Positions 1 through 8,484 of a stretch of DNA of 64,000 bases are shown here, piece after piece. Where the stretch lies: the NCBI RefSeq assembly GCF_016741935.1, contig NZ_JAERRG010000024.1, positions 1-64,000 of the forward strand, in the 5' to 3' direction. The translations under genes were made by a program, and so were the position numbers. Each line of letters starts with the position of its first letter. Position 1 is the stretch's first letter. Under the pieces are notes generated by a model. It was not told the origin of the DNA. It ran no database searches and saw only the letters and a program-made list of their open reading frames with translations. Source of the DNA: Streptomyces endocoffeicus. Lineage in GTDB: Bacteria > Actinomycetota > Actinomycetes > Streptomycetales > Streptomycetaceae.

Positions 1-39
1 AGGTAGGGGCGGGCGCCGAGTGGGACGCCGCCGGGCGGC

Positions 40-1416
40 TCAGTGGCTGGCGAGGGGCCGGCCCTTGGTCTCGCGCACGAAGGCGACAGTGGCCAAGGTG
101 ATCAGAGCGGTGATGATGGAGGCGTAGGCGGGGATCATGTTGGAGCCGGTCGATTCGATCAGCTCGGTCATCAGCAGGGGGGCGCTGCCGCCGAAGAAGA
201 TGGTCGAGATGCTGAATCCGATGCTGTAGGCCGAGTAGCGCACGCTGGTCGGAAACATCTCGGCGAGCACGGTGTGGACGACGGCGGCGTGCCCGGAGAA
301 GGCGATCGCCAGCACGATGGTGCCGATACAGGCAAGCCCGAACTCGCCCGTGGTGAGGAGCCGGAACATCGGGTACGAGACGGCGGCCATGGCCACGGCC
401 GATCCGGCGAGGATGGGTTTGCGGCCGATCCGGTCCGACAGGCGGGCCATGAGCGGGATGCAGATGGCGATGGCGAGCAGGCTGAACGCCGTGACCATGA
501 GAGCTCGCAGCATGGAGAAGTTGTGCTCGCCGAGCGATGTCTTCAGGTACGTCGGCATGTAGACGAAGAGCAGGTAGTAGCCGGGGCCGTTGAGCGCGGG
601 GAGGAAGATGGTCAGCCCGATCGCCTTCAGGTGGCGCGGCGAACTCAGCGCTTCCCGCAGCGGGTTGCGCGCGACCGTCCGCTGTTCGCGCAGCGCCTCG
701 AAATGAGGGGTTTCCTCCAGCTGGCGACGGATGTAGAAGCCGATGTACCCGAGGGGGACGGCCAGGAGGAACGGCACCCGCCAGCCCCATGAGGTCATCG
801 AGTCGTCGCCGAGCGCGGTGATGAGGATCGCGGAGAAGGCACTGCCGGACATCAGGGCGATGAACGAGCCCACGGCGATGAAGCTCATCATGTAGTTGCG
901 GCGCGCGTCGGGGGCGTATTCACCGACGAAGGACATCGCGCCGGCCACCTCGCCGCCCGCCGAGAAGCCCTGGAGCACCCGCAGCAGGACCAGGAGGACG
1001 GGCGCCGCGACGCCGATGACCGAGTGGGCGGGGATCAGACCGATCGCCGCGGTCGCCGCACTGATGAGGACCAGCAGGGTGGCCAGCAGGGACTTCCGGC
1101 CGATCTTGTCACCGAGGTATCCGCAGATGACGCTGCCGAACGGGCGGGCGACAAAGCTGATCAGGAAGCCGACGTTGGTGAGGAAGAGGTTGCCGGCCTC
1201 GGCCTCCCCCATGATGTTGATCGCGAGATAGGTGACGAGCAGGCCGTAGATGCCGTAGTCGTACCACTCGACGAAGGACCCGACCGCGCCCGCGAGGGTG
1301 GCCTTGCGGACCACCTTGTCATCGGCGGAGACGACATCGGCGGCTGCTGTATCGATCTGGCCCGGCACCGCCTCGCGGCGGGCTGATGTGGCATCAAGCC
1401 GATCTGACGCTGTCAT
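40..1416 (-). CDS. MHS-family MFS transporter
   Basis: A 458-residue, 12-helix major facilitator of the metabolite:H+ symporter group (relatives of alpha-ketoglutarate, shikimate and proline/betaine permeases). After a hydrophilic N-terminal stretch of about 35 residues come the first helix (GSFVEWYDYGIYG), the helix 2-3 loop signature GYLGDKIGRKS and the symmetric loop RLSDRIGRKP in the second half. It is transcribed away from the RraA-like and hydroxyacid dehydrogenase genes, with a 537-base shared control region holding two palindromes. I infer import of the organic acid handled by those two enzymes; the substrate cannot be read from sequence. Start ATG is the first plausible one in frame. 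Confidence 0.9.
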   Translation of the reverse strand: MTASDRLDATSARREAVPGQIDTAAADVVSADDKVVRKATLAGAVGSFVEWYDYGIYGLLVTYLAINIMGEAEAGNLFLTNVGFLISFVARPFGSVICGYLGDKIGRKSLLATLLVLISAATAAIGLIPAHSVIGVAAPVLLVLLRVLQGFSAGGEVAGAMSFVGEYAPDARRNYMMSFIAVGSFIALMSGSAFSAILITALGDDSMTSWGWRVPFLLAVPLGYIGFYIRRQLEETPHFEALREQRTVARNPLREALSSPRHLKAIGLTIFLPALNGPGYYLLFVYMPTYLKTSLGEHNFSMLRALMVTAFSLLAIAICIPLMARLSDRIGRKPILAGSAVAMAAVSYPMFRLLTTGEFGLACIGTIVLAIAFSGHAAVVHTVLAEMFPTSVRYSAYSIGFSISTIFFGGSAPLLMTELIESTGSNMIPAYASIITALITLATVAFVRETKGRPLASH

Positions 1417-1671
1417 ACGCGTTCACTTTCGGTGTCGCGGACTCCGGGAAGGGTGTCCTGAAGAAGGATCGTGAGCTGGAGCCTGGTAGCCGCCGGCAGC
1501 CGCGGTGATGCCGAGGCGCACCCCTGCGCTGTGGTCCGGCGGGGAAGGCGGTGACGGCGCCTCGGGAGAGTTGGGTGGCTTGGGGATGTTCAGGAACCCG
1601 TCCGTCCAGGGCTCGCGGTGGTCCGTGCCGGACCGCTCGTCGCGACGGTTCCAAGGTGCGACTTGAATCGC

Positions 1672-1693
1672 GAATGAGAATAGATTCGCATTC
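1672..1693. promoter_or_regulatory. Imperfect palindrome, candidate operator
   Basis: A 22-base imperfect dyad with left half GAATGAGAATA and right half GATTCGCATTC; nine of eleven positions are symmetric. It lies in an AT-rich patch 256 bases upstream of the MHS transporter start and 261 bases upstream of the RraA-like start. Its size and symmetry suit a dimeric repressor. This is a visual call with no known binding protein. Confidence 0.4.
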
Positions 1694-1860
1694 TTGAGGC
1701 GGTCAAGGGTCCGCGTTGCCCCCACGTTAACCTTTCGACTCCATCGCCCTTCCGTCCCTGATTGCCGGAATTGCCCCGTCGATCGAGGCTCGCTCCGGTG
1801 ACACACTCCCCCACGTCGACCCTTGTCCTGCGGCGCGGAGCGATGCACACTGACACCCAC

Positions 1861-1885
1861 GAAACGCGAAAACTTTCGCAGTTTC
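1861..1885. promoter_or_regulatory. Palindrome GCGAAA-AC-TTTCGC with flanking GAAAC/GTTTC
   Basis: A perfect 6-base inverted repeat, GCGAAA (1866-1871) and TTTCGC (1874-1879), is extended by GAAAC on the left and GTTTC on the right with one asymmetric base. It sits about 70 bases before the RraA-like start, where a repressor would overlap the promoter or transcript start. Candidate operator only. Confidence 0.45.
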
Positions 1886-1953
1886 TCTGTCGCACGACAC
1901 CGTCGCCGGCGCGCTTCATCCCTCGCGCCGGACACCATCCGAAGGAGCCCGCG

Positions 1954-2592
1954 ATGACTCAGGACAACGTGCGCGTGACACCCCCATGGGAACGCGTCGA
2001 CGGGCAGCTGCTGGACCGGTTCCGCGCCCACTCCGTCGCCAACCTCGGTGATGCGCTCGACCGGCTGAACATCGTCGACGGTGGCATCGCACCCGTCTGG
2101 CAGGGCGCCAAGGCCGTCGGAACCGCCCTTCCGGTCCTGACCGTCGCCGGGGACAACAAGGCGGTGATCGCGGCACTCGAGCACATACGCCACGGCGACA
2201 TCCTCGTCATCAACGCCTTCGGCCACGACGGGCGCGCCGTCATCGGGGACAACCTCGCCCAGCGCTTCGCCGCGTACGGGGCCGTGGGCGCGGTCGTCGA
2301 CGGCTACGTCCGCGACGCCGCGATCATCGAGGAACTCGGCGTCCCCGTCTTCGCCCGGGGGCTCACCCCCGCCGGCCCGTTCAAGAACGGGCCCGGCGCC
2401 ATCGGCGAACCGGTCGCCATCGGCGGCGTCGTGGTGAATCCCGGAGACATCGTCGCGGCCGACGGCGACGGCGTCATCGTCATCCCGCCCCACCGGGCCC
2501 ACGAAGCGCTGACGTCGGTCCAGGAGATCGTCGCCCGCGAGGCCGCGCTGGACGCCGAAGTCGAGGCACTGCGGAACGCGGGCGTCCGATGA
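1954..2592 (+). CDS. RraA-like aldolase/decarboxylase family protein
   Basis: A 212-residue protein of the RraA / 4-hydroxy-4-methyl-2-oxoglutarate aldolase fold, a family once misannotated as dimethylmenaquinone methyltransferase. Family motifs visible are NLGDALDRL near the N terminus, the GxNL-like segment IGDNLAQRF, and GYVRDAAIIEELGVPVFARG, which carries the Arg-Asp pair that binds oxalate/pyruvate and Mg in characterised members. ATG at 1954 is preceded by GAAGGAG at good spacing; a longer frame reaches back to 1762 but lacks family sequence. It overlaps the next gene by four bases (ATGA), so the two are translationally coupled. I infer that it cleaves or decarboxylates a 2-oxo/hydroxy acid; the substrate is unknown. 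Confidence 0.85.
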   Translation: MTQDNVRVTPPWERVDGQLLDRFRAHSVANLGDALDRLNIVDGGIAPVWQGAKAVGTALPVLTVAGDNKAVIAALEHIRHGDILVINAFGHDGRAVIGDNLAQRFAAYGAVGAVVDGYVRDAAIIEELGVPVFARGLTPAGPFKNGPGAIGEPVAIGGVVVNPGDIVAADGDGVIVIPPHRAHEALTSVQEIVAREAALDAEVEALRNAGVR

Positions 2593-3677
2593 GCGACCGG
2601 AACCAGGCGGAAGGCAGCCTCAACCAGGCGGGAGGCCGCCTCCGTGTCGCGGTCGCCGCCCCGCTGTCCGAGGAGAACCGCGCCCGCGTCAAGGAGCTGG
2701 AGCCGCGGATCGACCTCGTCGTCGACCATGATCTGCTGCCCCCGATGCGCTGGCCCGCCGACTTCGCGGGAGACCCGGCCTGGCGGCGCGGCCCCGCGCG
2801 GCAGCGCGCCTACGAAGAGGCCATCGACTCCGCCGACGCCCTGTACGGCGTCCCCGACGTGGACCCGGCCGCCCTGGCGCGAGCCGTCCGGGCCAATCCG
2901 CGCCTGCGCTGGGTGCACACCATGGCCGCGGGCGGAGGCAGCCAGGTCAAGGCCGCCGGGCTGCGTCCCGATGAACTCGACCGTGTCCTCTTCACCACCT
3001 CGGCCGGGGTCCACGGACGCCCGCTCGCGGAGTTCGCCGTCTTCGGCGTGCTCGCGGGAGCCAAGGATCTGCCCCGTCTGAACCGCCAGCAACGTGATCG
3101 GCAGTGGAGCGGCCGCTGGACGATGGGACAGGTCAGCCGCCAGACCGTTCTCGTCCTCGGCCTCGGCGGGATCGGCCGGGCCGTCGCCGGGGCACTCCAG
3201 GCGCTGGGGGCGACGGTCATCGGCACGAGCCGGAGAGACGTCACCGTCCCCGGTGCCTCCACCGTGATCCACCCCGACCGCGTCACCGAGGTGGCACCGA
3301 CCGTGGACGCCGTCGTGAACACGCTCCCCGGCACCGAGGCGACCGAGCACCTCCTCGGCGAGCGGTTCTTCGACACCCTCCGCCCAGGGGCCTCCCTTGT
3401 CAACGTCGGCCGCGGCAGCGTCGTCGACGAGGCCGCCCTGGCCCGCGCACTCGACTCGGGCCGGGTCGGCTTCGCCGCGCTGGACGTGTTCGAGCCGGAG
3501 CCCCTGCCGGTCGACAGCCCGCTGTGGGACCACGAGCGGGTGCTGGTGAGCCCGCACACCGCCGCGCTCGACGCGGCGGAGGACCGCCTCATCGCCGAAC
3601 TCTTCGCCGCCAACGCCACCCGGCTCCTCGACGGAGACGAGCTGGTCAATCGTGTCAACACCGTCGAGTTCTACTGA
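2589..3677 (+). CDS. D-isomer-specific 2-hydroxyacid dehydrogenase
   Basis: A 362-residue NAD(P)-dependent 2-hydroxyacid dehydrogenase that interconverts 2-hydroxy and 2-oxo acids. The Rossmann motif GLGGIGRAVAGAL is mid-protein, followed by the family segment NVGRGSVVDEAAL with the catalytic Arg region, a Glu in DVFEPEPLP and the catalytic His in SPHTAALDAA. The first 30 residues are a variable Asn/Gln-rich extension. It starts inside the stop of the RraA-like gene, giving a two-gene operon opposite an organic-acid transporter. Cofactor preference and substrate are not deducible. Confidence 0.88.
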   Translation: MSDRNQAEGSLNQAGGRLRVAVAAPLSEENRARVKELEPRIDLVVDHDLLPPMRWPADFAGDPAWRRGPARQRAYEEAIDSADALYGVPDVDPAALARAVRANPRLRWVHTMAAGGGSQVKAAGLRPDELDRVLFTTSAGVHGRPLAEFAVFGVLAGAKDLPRLNRQQRDRQWSGRWTMGQVSRQTVLVLGLGGIGRAVAGALQALGATVIGTSRRDVTVPGASTVIHPDRVTEVAPTVDAVVNTLPGTEATEHLLGERFFDTLRPGASLVNVGRGSVVDEAALARALDSGRVGFAALDVFEPEPLPVDSPLWDHERVLVSPHTAALDAAEDRLIAELFAANATRLLDGDELVNRVNTVEFY

Positions 3678-3710
3678 CCGGGGAGCCCCCCGTACATGAT
3701 CGCTCCCCGG
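3678..3710. terminator. Bidirectional hairpin between convergent genes
   Basis: A perfect 9-base stem, CCGGGGAGC (3678-3686) and GCTCCCCGG (3702-3710), with a 15-base loop fills the 42-base gap between the dehydrogenase stop and the stop of the convergent glycosidase gene. It can act in both directions. There is no T-tract, which is usual for Streptomyces terminators. Confidence 0.65.
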
Positions 3711-3719
3711 AACCCCGGC

Positions 3720-6086
3720 TCAGTCCGGCAGCCCCCACGGCTTCGCGTCGCCGACGGCCGGTACGTCGCGCGGGCGTAGATCGGGGTGGGCGCCGCGCGG
3801 AGCGACGACCGCCGTCTCGTCCCGGCCGAGGGGGATCTCGATACGGCCGGGGCCCGTCTCCCGGTACCGCAGCCGCCGGCCGTGCTCGTCCCGTACGTCG
3901 ATGGCGCCGGCGATGCCGTGCTGCAGCACCAGTGGCGCACCCGCCTCGCTGTGGACCCGCACCCACCGGGTCCTGCCGTCGGAGCGGTCCGCGTCGACGA
4001 GGAACGCGCCCTGGGCGCGCAGGGACTGGAACGAGACGTCGGGCCAGCGCCGTGAGACGGAGGGGAAGACCCGGACGACGCCGCCATGGCTCTGTATGCC
4101 CATGTCGAGGATCGACTGGGCCGTGGTCAGCGGGCTCTCGATGCCCAGGTTGGTGTCCTCCGCGTACATGGTGTTCGCGGTCATGTAGCAGTCCATGTAG
4201 GACTCGTCGAAGCGGTTCCCGGTGAAGGTGGTGAGGAAGTCGAGGGCGTCCTCGGGCCGCCCCATCCGCGACGCCATCGAGGAGGCCGCCGCGTAGCTGT
4301 ACCCCGCCCAGAGGCTGCGGTCCTCGGTCCAGTGGTCGAACGTGGTCCGCATGATGTCCCGGTCGCCCGGCCGGTCCCAGTCCAGCTCGTGCAGCGGGTA
4401 CAGCCACAGCATGTGGGAGAAGTGGCGGTGGGAGTCGGCGAGTGGTGTGCCGGCGCCGATCAGGACGCCGTCCGCGCCGCGCGGGTAGTCGACCAGACGC
4501 CGCAGGATCTCCCGCCAGCGCCCGGCGCGCGGGTTGTCGGTGCGGAGGATGCGCAGGCAGTCGAGGAGCGTGGCGCAGCCCCAGCGGAGCAGGGAGAGGT
4601 CGTAGGTGCAGTCCACCGCGTCCGCGTACTCCGGAGAGCGGGTGAGCGGCAGATGCAGCTTGCCGTCACCGCCCTCGTAGAGGAAGTGGTCGTAGTAGTT
4701 CACCGCTTTGACGAGGATCGGGTAGAGGACGTCGCGCACGATGCGCGTGTCCATGGTGTGGCGGTAGCTGAGCCAGACGTTGTGCATGGCCCAGGAGAGG
4801 TTGCCGTTGTTGTCGGTCTTGGTGGAGGTGCCCGGGACGCCGACGGTGTGGGCGCCGGGGCGCAGCGTCCAGTCGGAGGGGTGGGACAGGGCGTAGATCT
4901 CTTCGTTCGGGATCTCGGGCGGGAGGGACAGCGGCAGGTTCTTCTCGAAGCTCTTGAAGGTGGAGGTGACGGAGTCGAGTTCGAGGTGGTTGGAGCCCTG
5001 GATCAGCCAGGTGGCGATCTGGACGTTGAGGTTCCACCAGACCGCGGTCCAGCTGCCGCCGGTCTCCGGGTACCAGGGTCCCCACTCGGACATCGAGGGG
5101 CCTCCGGCGCGGGTGGCGCAGGCGGCCTTGTAGAGCTGGATCCAGTAGAAGTCCTGGATCCGCTTGTCGGGCACGGAGAGCAGGCTGCGCTCGTAGAAGC
5201 GGTTCCACCAGCCGCGGTGCTCGCGCACCAGGTCGTCCGGGTCCTCGGCCAGGGTGCGCGCCACCTCGGCCACGGCCAGTTCGGTGGTCTTCGCGAGGTC
5301 GTCGGGGTAGCGGTAGACGATATGCGCGGCGAGCAGCCTGCCGGTGCCGACTCGGCGCTCACGCCAGGCGGTGGTCCACCCGCCACCCGCGATCAACGGC
5401 TGTTCGACGTAGTGGGTGGCGCCCGTGGAGCCGGTGCGGGGGTCGGGGTTGCCGGTGTAGTCGGCGGGCTTGCCCTTCGTCCGGGGCGAGGTGGCGGACA
5501 TCCATGTGAACGACCAGGCCGCGCTCTCCTCGCCCGCGCTGGGCCGGGTGGAGATCAGCAGCGCGGTACGGGCGTTGTGCACCAGCATCGAGAAGCGGAC
5601 GCTGCCCCGGGTGGTGGTGACGGTGCCGGTCAGCTCGGCGTCCCAGATGTCGAGGGTCCAGTCGACATCGGTCACCTCGCCGGCGAGGGTGAGGTCGAAA
5701 TGCCCTATGGGCAGGCGTGAATAGCCGTATGTGGCGGCCCACTGGGGTCGCTGGTCCTGTACCTGGTTGTGGCTGACCATCACCTTCACGGAGTTGGCCG
5801 TGGCGCCCCGGTAGACGTTCACCCCGAGCAGACCGTTGGCCAGGAACGGACCGTCCTTCCAGTCGCCGGGCATCCGCCGCCACCGCGGAGCGGCGGCCCT
5901 GGCCAGCCGTTCGGGCAGGCTTCCCGACCCGTCGGGCCCCCGGGGCGCGGCCCAGGCGGTACCGGAGCCGGTCAGCCGCCCTCCGGCACCGAGCGCGACC
6001 GCCGAGCCGGCTACGGCCGCCGAGCCGATCACTCCTCTTCGAGAGATCCCGTTCCCTGTTGGCGCGGTCACGTATGTGCCTCCCAT
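3720..6086 (-). CDS. Tat-exported GH95-like glycoside hydrolase
   Basis: A large exported glycosidase (788 residues from the ATG at 6086). The N terminus carries a twin-arginine signal (SRRGVIG, residues 15-21) with an Ala/Gly-rich core and an AWA cleavage site near residue 47; the frame runs on to 6296 but that part precedes the signal and looks non-coding. The rest resembles the GH95 architecture: an N-terminal beta-sandwich opening with NGLLGVNVYRG, then an (alpha/alpha)6 barrel with GxxHRHFSHMLWLYP near residue 552, close to the GH95 HRHxSHL signature, and a small C-terminal beta domain. GH95 members are alpha-L-fucosidases or galactosidases. Some catalytic-site sequence differs from classical GH95, so the sugar is uncertain. 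It stands alone, convergent with the dehydrogenase. Confidence 0.75.
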   Translation of the reverse strand: MGGTYVTAPTGNGISRRGVIGSAAVAGSAVALGAGGRLTGSGTAWAAPRGPDGSGSLPERLARAAAPRWRRMPGDWKDGPFLANGLLGVNVYRGATANSVKVMVSHNQVQDQRPQWAATYGYSRLPIGHFDLTLAGEVTDVDWTLDIWDAELTGTVTTTRGSVRFSMLVHNARTALLISTRPSAGEESAAWSFTWMSATSPRTKGKPADYTGNPDPRTGSTGATHYVEQPLIAGGGWTTAWRERRVGTGRLLAAHIVYRYPDDLAKTTELAVAEVARTLAEDPDDLVREHRGWWNRFYERSLLSVPDKRIQDFYWIQLYKAACATRAGGPSMSEWGPWYPETGGSWTAVWWNLNVQIATWLIQGSNHLELDSVTSTFKSFEKNLPLSLPPEIPNEEIYALSHPSDWTLRPGAHTVGVPGTSTKTDNNGNLSWAMHNVWLSYRHTMDTRIVRDVLYPILVKAVNYYDHFLYEGGDGKLHLPLTRSPEYADAVDCTYDLSLLRWGCATLLDCLRILRTDNPRAGRWREILRRLVDYPRGADGVLIGAGTPLADSHRHFSHMLWLYPLHELDWDRPGDRDIMRTTFDHWTEDRSLWAGYSYAAASSMASRMGRPEDALDFLTTFTGNRFDESYMDCYMTANTMYAEDTNLGIESPLTTAQSILDMGIQSHGGVVRVFPSVSRRWPDVSFQSLRAQGAFLVDADRSDGRTRWVRVHSEAGAPLVLQHGIAGAIDVRDEHGRRLRYRETGPGRIEIPLGRDETAVVAPRGAHPDLRPRDVPAVGDAKPWGLPD

Positions 6087-6258
6087 ATCCGGTGGTGAAC
6101 TACCGGCATGGTGCAGGCCATATGAGCTCCAGGGGAAGACCTCCGACGTATCAGAATCCAGAAGGGCCCATATCCGCAGGTGAGTTGGACGGCTCAGCGG
6201 CTCCCGCAGTGATGAAGAACGCCAGCCAACCGATGTATAGCCCCCTGTGCGGCGAGGG

Positions 6259-6912
6259 TCAGCGACACCCGCCTCTCCCAAGAGATCCACGAGCATGGAA
6301 CAGCCCGAGGGCGCCGCCAGCCAGCACCCACGTCAGGAGAGGGAAGGCCGCGACTCGCTCCATACCTCCCATGCCCAGCCCCAGGTAGTGGTGCGAAAGG
6401 AAGAGCCCCAGGGCGGTGATTGCCATGATCCCCAGCAGGCTCGTGGCCCAACGCAGTGGACCCGGAGCATCGTTGGACAGGCCGACTCCCGCCAGCAGAA
6501 GGCCGATGTTGCCCGTTCCCATGATCAGCAGGGCACCCAGGACGTGCTGGTCCTCGTTGACGTCCGCAGGCGCCAGCCCCGCGAGCACAAATCCCAGACC
6601 GGCTCCGGCCAGCAGAAACCGCGCCACGGTGGCGGTGACGCCGCGGCGCCACATGGGGCCGGTCAGAGCGGCGCCGACGATGAGCAGCGTTCCCAGGGTG
6701 ATGAACGAGACGTTCATCAGGTTGTGTTCGGGAGAACAGATATACCGTGGATCGGGTTCCCGCTGCATGGCGCAGTGAGCGTTGCCCAAGTCGCTGATGT
6801 TGTTCCGTGACCAGCTGTACGGTCTCCCCCAGGCCGACTCCACGATCGCGTGGATCACAAAGAACTGCGCTACACCCGCGATCCATGCGGAATATCCGAT
6901 CCGAACCTTCAC
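6259..6912 (-). CDS. DUF998-type membrane protein
   Basis: A 217-residue integral membrane protein with about six hydrophobic helices and the segment SRNNISDLGNAHC after helix 1, typical of DUF998 proteins (four-carbon-like helical bundle membrane family, function unknown). The start chosen is GTG at 6912, preceded by AAGG at suitable spacing; the open frame reaches 7128 but the added residues are non-hydrophobic and low-complexity. No neighbour suggests a role. The gene stands alone between two exported enzymes. Confidence 0.75.
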   Translation of the reverse strand: MKVRIGYSAWIAGVAQFFVIHAIVESAWGRPYSWSRNNISDLGNAHCAMQREPDPRYICSPEHNLMNVSFITLGTLLIVGAALTGPMWRRGVTATVARFLLAGAGLGFVLAGLAPADVNEDQHVLGALLIMGTGNIGLLLAGVGLSNDAPGPLRWATSLLGIMAITALGLFLSHHYLGLGMGGMERVAAFPLLTWVLAGGALGLFHARGSLGRGGCR

Positions 6913-7259
6913 CTGTCCGCCTTCTGCCGCCCGATTCCCGTACGAGCCAGCGGACCATGCGGCTCCGGCCTCAGGCACTCCGGTGAGCCCCCGAAGCGGG
7001 GTAGGGCAGACCCCATGAAGTGTCGGACCCGGGAGGATGGCCGCCCGCTGAGCGGCGGGGGCGCACTGCACGGCGCGTTCGGAGGTGATCCGGGGCGACG
7101 GCAGTGCCAGCGCCTTTGACGGACACACTCCACGCCCGCGTCATGTGGTGTCCAGGCCCTGTCAATTCTGCCCACTGGCCGTCTGTCTAGGGTTCAAGAC
7201 CGTGGGACCCCGCCGTCGGCCGGCGGCGGGGAACGGTCACGGCACTCCTTGGAGCCAGA
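6913..7259. other. Divergent intergenic region, 347 bases
   Basis: This separates the DUF998 protein (minus strand) from the PhoX-like gene (plus strand). It should hold both promoters. The one structure I can point to is a GC-rich stem, CCCCGCCG (7208-7215) with CGGCGGGG (7224-7231), about 30 bases before the PhoX-like start, which could structure the 5' untranslated region. I see no convincing gene. Confidence 0.5.
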
Positions 7260-8417
7260 GTGAAACGTCGCACCCTCCTGCGCGCCGCCGTCATCGGCGG
7301 CTCCTCGGCAGCTCTCGGCGGAACCCTGTGGCGCGGCGCCGCGTACGCCGCACCGGCGCAGCCGGGCGCCGGCCCGTACGGGGCGCTCGGTTCGCCGGAC
7401 GCCAACGGCGTACGGCTTCCCGCCGGGTTCACCAGCCGGGTGATCGCCCGTTCGCGGCAGACGGTCGCCGGCACCTCGTACACCTGGCACGACGCCCCGG
7501 ACGGCGGAGCCTGCTACGCCGACGGCAGCGGCTGGATCTACGTCTCCAACTCGGAGATCAACCCGTCCGGCGGGGCGAGCGCGGTGACGTTCTCCTCGGC
7601 CGGGGCGGTCACGGGCGCGTACCGCGTCCTCTCCGGTACCCGGCAGAACTGCGCGGGAGGCAAGACCCCGTGGAACACCTGGCTGTCCTGTGAGGAGGTC
7701 GACCGCGGCTATGTGTACGAGACCGATCCGTGGGGCGTGAAGGCCGCGGTGCGGCGCGACGCGATGGGCCGCTTCAAGCACGAGGCGGCGGCGGCCGATC
7801 CCGTCCGCCGGACCGTCTACCTGACCGAGGACGTCACGGACGGGTGCTTCTACCGTTTCACGCCCACGACGTGGGGTGACCTGTCCTCCGGCAAGCTGGA
7901 GGTCATGGTCGCCGGCTCCGGCACCAGTGGCCCCGTGACCTGGGCGACCGTGCCGGACCCGACCGGCGCCACCGCCACCCGCAACCAGGTGGCCGGGGCC
8001 AAGCGGTTCAACGGCGGCGAAGGGTGCTACTACGCGAACGACACCTGCTGGTTCACCACCAAGGGCGACAACCGGGTGTGGCAGTACGACGCGGCCGCCC
8101 GGACGATCGAACTGGCCTATGACGATTCGCTGGTCACCGGCGGCACGGCCCCGCTGACCGGTGTGGACAACGTGACCGGCGCGTCCTCCGGCGATCTGTA
8201 CGTGGCCGAGGACGGCGGGAACATGGAGATCTGCGTCATCACCCCGGACGATGTGGTGGCCCCGTTCCTGCGCGTCGACGGCCAGTCGGGCTCGGAGATC
8301 ACCGGCCCGGCGTTCTCGCCGGACGGCAGGCGGCTGTACTTCTCCAGTCAGCGCGGCACCAGCGGCAGCTCGTCGGGCGGCATCACCTACGAGGTGACGG
8401 GGCCGTTCCGCGGCTGA
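7260..8417 (+). CDS. Tat-exported PhoX-like (DUF839) protein
   Basis: A 385-residue exported protein of the PhoX/DUF839 beta-propeller group. A compact twin-arginine signal (MKRRTLLRAAVIGG) ends at an AYA cleavage site near residue 30. The mature part contains segments seen in this group: TPWNTWLSCEE, GRFKHEAAAADP, TEDVTDGCFYRFTP and NGGEGCYYANDTCWFTTKGDN. PhoX proteins are Ca/Fe-dependent alkaline phosphatases, but many actinobacterial DUF839 proteins are shorter and untested, so phosphatase activity is an inference. The GTG start at 7260 has GGAG eight bases upstream. No Pho-box-like repeat was obvious upstream. Confidence 0.82.
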   Translation: MKRRTLLRAAVIGGSSAALGGTLWRGAAYAAPAQPGAGPYGALGSPDANGVRLPAGFTSRVIARSRQTVAGTSYTWHDAPDGGACYADGSGWIYVSNSEINPSGGASAVTFSSAGAVTGAYRVLSGTRQNCAGGKTPWNTWLSCEEVDRGYVYETDPWGVKAAVRRDAMGRFKHEAAAADPVRRTVYLTEDVTDGCFYRFTPTTWGDLSSGKLEVMVAGSGTSGPVTWATVPDPTGATATRNQVAGAKRFNGGEGCYYANDTCWFTTKGDNRVWQYDAAARTIELAYDDSLVTGGTAPLTGVDNVTGASSGDLYVAEDGGNMEICVITPDDVVAPFLRVDGQSGSEITGPAFSPDGRRLYFSSQRGTSGSSSGGITYEVTGPFRG

Positions 8418-8445
8418 CGGCCCGCGGTTGTACCGGAGCCGGAGA

Positions 8446-8480
8446 CGCCGAGCGGCAGGCCGTCCAGCCGCCGCTCGGCG
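8446..8480. terminator. Strong bidirectional hairpin terminator
   Basis: An 11-base perfect inverted repeat, CGCCGAGCGGC (8446-8456) and GCCGCTCGGCG (8470-8480), has a 13-base loop. It fills the space between the stop codons of the convergent PhoX-like and LytR-CpsA-Psr genes and would end transcription from either side. Confidence 0.75.
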
Positions 8481-8484
8481 GGGA

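Larger units (their letters stand above)
1417..1953. other. Divergent control region, no convincing gene
   Basis: This 537-base stretch separates the MHS transporter from the RraA-like gene. Open frames inside it are arginine-rich shadows with no recognisable motif. It is locally AT-richer around 1665-1700 and 1855-1890, where two palindromes (listed separately) look like operators. No regulator gene adjoins it inside the window; one may lie left of base 1. Confidence 0.6.

Noticed and set aside
1423..2502. A 359-codon minus-strand frame across the divergent region
   Set aside because: It overlaps the RraA-like gene antisense and has no motif; the intergenic part holds operator-like dyads instead.
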